A DNA stretch of 64,000 bases from Flavobacterium fluvii. Its GTDB lineage: Bacteria; Bacteroidota; Bacteroidia; Flavobacteriales; Flavobacteriaceae. The stretch lies in NCBI RefSeq assembly GCF_900129545.1, contig NZ_FQWB01000008.1, forward strand, positions 118,639 through 182,638. The letters run 5' to 3'. A model generated the notes under the pieces. That model saw nothing but the letters and a program-made list of their open reading frames with translations, ran no database searches and had not been told where the DNA came from. Shown in pieces: positions 61,268 through 64,000 of the stretch. Each line of letters begins with the position of its first letter. Position 1 is the first letter of the stretch. Both the position numbers and the translations under genes were made by a program.

Positions 61268-61439
61268 AACGCAGATTAAAAACGAATTTTTATTTGTTGA
61301 AGCGAAGATAGTTTTTTGTTTGGAAATTAGAAAATGAGATAATTAATTAAGAGAAATTTAAAATTAGCTTGAAAGGGTAAGAAGTGAGGTTTAGGTCTGA
61401 AAAAAAAGTTAGTTTTGCTTAATAAAATTGAATTAAAGC

Positions 61440-62645
61440 ATGATTAAACCTGAAAAGCATAAGCACGAAGAAGAAAGACTAAAATCGTTGGAATCGTATT
61501 GTATTTTGGATACTCTTCCTGAAGCAGATTTTGATAATTTGGCGATATTGGCCGCCGAAATCTGTGATACTCCAATTTCACTTGTTACTTTTATAGATGA
61601 AAAAAGGCAATGGTATAAGTCCCGTGTAGGAATAGAGGCTTATGAAATAGACAGGGATTATACTTTTTGTGGACATGCCATAAATTTGTCCAATGATATT
61701 TTTATTGTTCCAGATAGCAGGGAGGATGAACGTTTTTTCGATAATCCAGCCGTTACGGGAGAACTAAAAGTTGTTTTTTATGCAGGTGTTCCTTTAGTAA
61801 CTGAAAAAGGTTTGCCAATCGGAACCTTATGTGTAGTGGACCAAAAGCCAAGAGAATTAACCCAGAACCAGATTAAGTCTTTAAAAGCGCTTTCGGATCA
61901 AACGATGAAGTTGTTGGAGTTGCGATTGAATAAAATTGAGTTGGAAAAAACACTGGGTAAATTGGAAGGCAAGAATGTTGAGTTGGAAAAATTTGCCCAT
62001 ATAGCGGCGCATGATTTGAAATCTCCTTTGGCCAATATATCGGGACTTACGGAGTTTTTTGTTGAAAATTATGGAATTGACATTGATGCTGATGGACAAG
62101 AGATTCTAAATTTGATTAAAACTTCTTCAGCCAAGTTAAGAGAGATGATTGACGGTTTACTGGAGTACAGTAAATCGGATCAAAATTTGAAAAATAGTAG
62201 AACGGAAGTAAATCTTCAGGTTTTAAAAGAGGAACTTTCAAATCTCTTTACGTTCAAAAATAATTGTTTGATTTCGGTACAATCAAATGTGAGTTCGATA
62301 CTAACCAATAAAACGGCTATTGAACAAATATTGATTAATTTGGTTGCCAATGCCATAAAATACAATGACAAAGAAATTGTAGAAGTTCAAATTGAAGTGA
62401 TTGAGGAAGAAGCTTTTTATAGCGTTTCGGTCAAGGATAATGGGATTGGTATTTCAAAAGAGCATTTTGATAGAATTTTTCAAATATTTGAAGTATTATC
62501 AACGAAAGACCGATTTGGGGAAAATGGAAATGGAATAGGATTGGCAACGGTAAAGAAAATAGTTGAAACTTTAAAAGGAACTATTGCTGTTGAATCCGAA
62601 ATTGGAAAAGGGTCAAAGTTTATGTTTACGATAAGCAGATTCTAA
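61440..62645 (+). CDS. GAF-domain sensor histidine kinase
   Basis: The 401-residue soluble kinase has a GAF domain (residues 20-160, typified by KRQWYKSRVG and FCGHAI), a short coiled linker and a HisKA/HATPase module: phospho-acceptor His191 in HIAAHDLKSPL, N-box NLVANAIKYN, G1 DNGIGIS and G2 GNGIGLATV. No membrane segment. It likely senses a small ligand or redox state in the cytoplasm. The cognate regulator is not in the window. It is a single gene with a terminator after it. Confidence 0.93.
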   Translation: MIKPEKHKHEEERLKSLESYCILDTLPEADFDNLAILAAEICDTPISLVTFIDEKRQWYKSRVGIEAYEIDRDYTFCGHAINLSNDIFIVPDSREDERFFDNPAVTGELKVVFYAGVPLVTEKGLPIGTLCVVDQKPRELTQNQIKSLKALSDQTMKLLELRLNKIELEKTLGKLEGKNVELEKFAHIAAHDLKSPLANISGLTEFFVENYGIDIDADGQEILNLIKTSSAKLREMIDGLLEYSKSDQNLKNSRTEVNLQVLKEELSNLFTFKNNCLISVQSNVSSILTNKTAIEQILINLVANAIKYNDKEIVEVQIEVIEEEAFYSVSVKDNGIGISKEHFDRIFQIFEVLSTKDRFGENGNGIGLATVKKIVETLKGTIAVESEIGKGSKFMFTISRF

Positions 62646-62657
62646 AACAACTGTCAT

Positions 62658-62697
62658 AAAAAAAACTCCGAATTCAGAAGATTTCGGAGTTTTTTTT
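62658..62697. terminator. Terminator between GAF kinase and beta-barrel gene
   Basis: Arms AAAAACTCCGAA and TTCGGAGTTTTT with a nine-base loop and A/T runs; convergent genes on both sides. Confidence 0.85.
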
Positions 62698-62725
62698 GGA
62701 TTATTCAAATTGAATTTGTTTTCGA

Positions 62726-63247
62726 TCAAAATCTGAAACTGGCACCTACTTGAATCACTTGACTTTTAGAATCTCTACCTTCAATTAATTCATTTAAACT
62801 GGTAATGTAACGTGCGTCAATAGATAGTCTAAACGGTAAATTAATGGACATTCCAAAGTCCCAAGAAGTATCCACTGAATTGAAATCAAAGTTGTCTGCA
62901 TTATCACTTACCAAAAAACCAAATTGAGGCCCGGTTTCAAAACTTAAAAGTTTCAATACATATACTCTGGCAACAATAGGAAGATGAATATAGTTTAAAT
63001 CAACGGTCGATAAATCGGTGTCAAAACCTTGTTTGGAGAATTGTAGTTCTGGTTGAATGTATAGAAAATCTTTTACGATTCCGAATTGCCTGTATACACC
63101 GCCATAATATCCAGTTTGACTTTTGGCATCGCTATTGGACAAGGTAGAAAAATTGGCTCCGGCACGAATACCCCAACTTTGCGCATTTGCTGAATTTGCA
63201 ATCAAAGAAAGGAAGATTACGAAAAATAATGTCTTTAATGCTTTCAT
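62726..63247 (-). CDS. Outer-membrane beta-barrel protein (porin family)
   Basis: The 173-residue protein has a signal peptide (ends near ANSANAQ), short alternating strands (FSTLSNSDAKSQTGYYGGVY) and a C-terminal Phe, as in small 8-strand outer-membrane barrels of the OmpW/PF13568 type. Function is unknown; these are abundant in Bacteroidota. Confidence 0.88.
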   Translation of the reverse strand: MKALKTLFFVIFLSLIANSANAQSWGIRAGANFSTLSNSDAKSQTGYYGGVYRQFGIVKDFLYIQPELQFSKQGFDTDLSTVDLNYIHLPIVARVYVLKLLSFETGPQFGFLVSDNADNFDFNSVDTSWDFGMSINLPFRLSIDARYITSLNELIEGRDSKSQVIQVGASFRF

Positions 63248-63615
63248 TTTGTGTGATTTAAGTTAGGAATTTTTTTATAATCAATATCAAAAATAATAAT
63301 TTAATATTGAAAAATATGATAATTGACGGGATATTATGTTAAAAACAGAATATCTTCGCATAAAAAACACCTTAAAATGAAAACCCATCTCGCATTGCTT
63401 CGTGGGATAATTTAAACAAGTAATGATAATTTAAAAATATGTAACAAATTTACAATTAGCACTTTATTTATTTTTAACAAATTAAAAATCACTCAATATT
63501 TCTGTAAATAAGCTAATATAAGACATTGACCTCATTCTATAAGTATAAAACATTGAAGCCTTTTACCAAATAGTCAAAGGTTGTATTGAATTTGATTTAC
63601 ATCTCTACTCGATTC
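63248..63615. other. Intergenic region near the right edge
   Basis: These 368 bases are AT-rich and hold no convincing gene or stem. They include the upstream region of the beta-barrel gene (63248 onward) and the 3' side of the winged-helix gene. Confidence 0.5.
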
Positions 63616-63885
63616 TTATTCTTCATTATTTATCAACTTCAGAAATTCAGGAGTTAAAGTAGTTGTTCTTGAATAACATGAAGAAACAACCTTGGTTTTG
63701 ATATATCCGACTTCAACTAGATTGGATATTGTTTTAAGTATAATTTTTCTGGTCGTTCCAAGTTCTTTTGCTATATCTCCAGCTCTTAGATTGAATAAAG
63801 CAATAGGAGGGTAGTCTAGTATAAGCATTAGGACTAATTTTTCAGTACTCCCAATAGTTTTAAGTTTTAATAGTTTTGAGTTCAT
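63616..63885 (-). CDS. Winged-helix DNA-binding protein (MarR/GntR-like)
   Basis: The protein of about 89 residues has a winged-helix domain: residues 15-75 with IAKELGTTRKIILKTISNLV as the recognition helix and GYIKTKVVSS as the wing. The start at 63885 was chosen because upstream in-frame sequence overlaps what looks like an insertion-sequence end (63906). With it the N terminus is MNSKLLKLKTIGSTEK. It is a small regulator of unknown target; family placement is loose. Confidence 0.7.
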   Translation of the reverse strand: MNSKLLKLKTIGSTEKLVLMLILDYPPIALFNLRAGDIAKELGTTRKIILKTISNLVEVGYIKTKVVSSCYSRTTTLTPEFLKLINNEE

Positions 63886-63905
63886 TTTCTGTTTTTTTAA
63901 TCTTG

Positions 63906-64000
63906 TGTAAATCGTCAGCAAAAAGTGGACTGATTTAGACAAAAAATAAGAGAGTGTTTTCAAAATCCTTAAATTTGAAATAAGTATGAAAACACCAAGA
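63906..64000 (+). mobile_element. Possible left end of an IS3/IS150-type insertion sequence
   Basis: From 63906 the sequence reads TGTAAATCGTCAGC and then AAAAAGTGGACTG, which resembles IS150-group inverted-repeat ends (TGTACTGACCC, then AAAAAGTTGGACA). A TAAATTTG -7 box lies at 63970-63977 and an ATG at 63986 opens a frame starting MKTPR, as in OrfA transposases. Only this left end is in the window, so it stays tentative. Confidence 0.4.

Overview
The window looks like a chromosomal segment of a Bacteroidota bacterium of the Flavobacterium type. It is AT-rich. It carries a SusC/SusD pair, a hybrid two-component regulator, the NagB/PIG-L fusion typical of the phylum, and promoters of the TTTG-N19-TAnnTTTG type. 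Strain and species cannot be fixed from the sequence alone.

Layout. (1) 1-12.6 kb, plus strand: a pectin/uronate locus. It holds the C-terminal part of a hybrid histidine kinase/AraC regulator, a myo-inositol oxygenase, a GH2 beta-galactosidase, a DUF5009 membrane protein, a sodium/solute symporter, two GH28 pectinase-like enzymes and an SDR resembling fructuronate reductase. Polymer cleavage, sugar uptake and inositol oxidation would all feed uronic acids into one pathway. (2) 12.7-21.3 kb, minus strand: a cyclophilin lipoprotein, then a Cus/Czc-type heavy-metal efflux operon. The operon has two adaptors, a TolC-like protein, an RND pump split over two reading frames, a metal-binding lipoprotein and a Cys-rich secreted protein. 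(3) 21.5-34.2 kb: an N-acetylglucosamine/chito-oligosaccharide utilisation locus. A FucP-type permease and a LytTR two-component system lie on the minus strand; SusC, SusD, NagB-PIG-L and a GH20 hexosaminidase lie on the plus strand. (4) 34.4-41.6 kb: housekeeping genes (ABC-F ATPase, pyrR-pyrB, an RNase Z pair, pdxH) and a nucleoside permease. A candidate structured RNA with three tandem hairpin repeats precedes the permease. (5) 41.7-45.3 kb: small membrane proteins, an MpaB/DUF2236 protein and a REP-associated transposase between perfect 28-bp inverted repeats. (6) 45.6-63.2 kb: rpsA with a clear promoter, pheT, a MepB-like protein, a bestrophin, an AcrAB-TolC-type efflux operon, a fatty acid desaturase, recG, a GAF histidine kinase and a small beta-barrel protein. 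(7) The right edge holds a winged-helix gene and what looks like the left end of an IS3/IS150-type element.

Several kinds of palindromic or dispersed repeat lie between genes, and one lies in frame inside recG. The most unusual items are the three-hairpin RNA candidate (about 39.94-40.27 kb), the transposase/REP unit (43.4-44.5 kb), the inositol oxygenase inside a pectin locus, and the split metal pump. No tRNA, rRNA or CRISPR array was seen.
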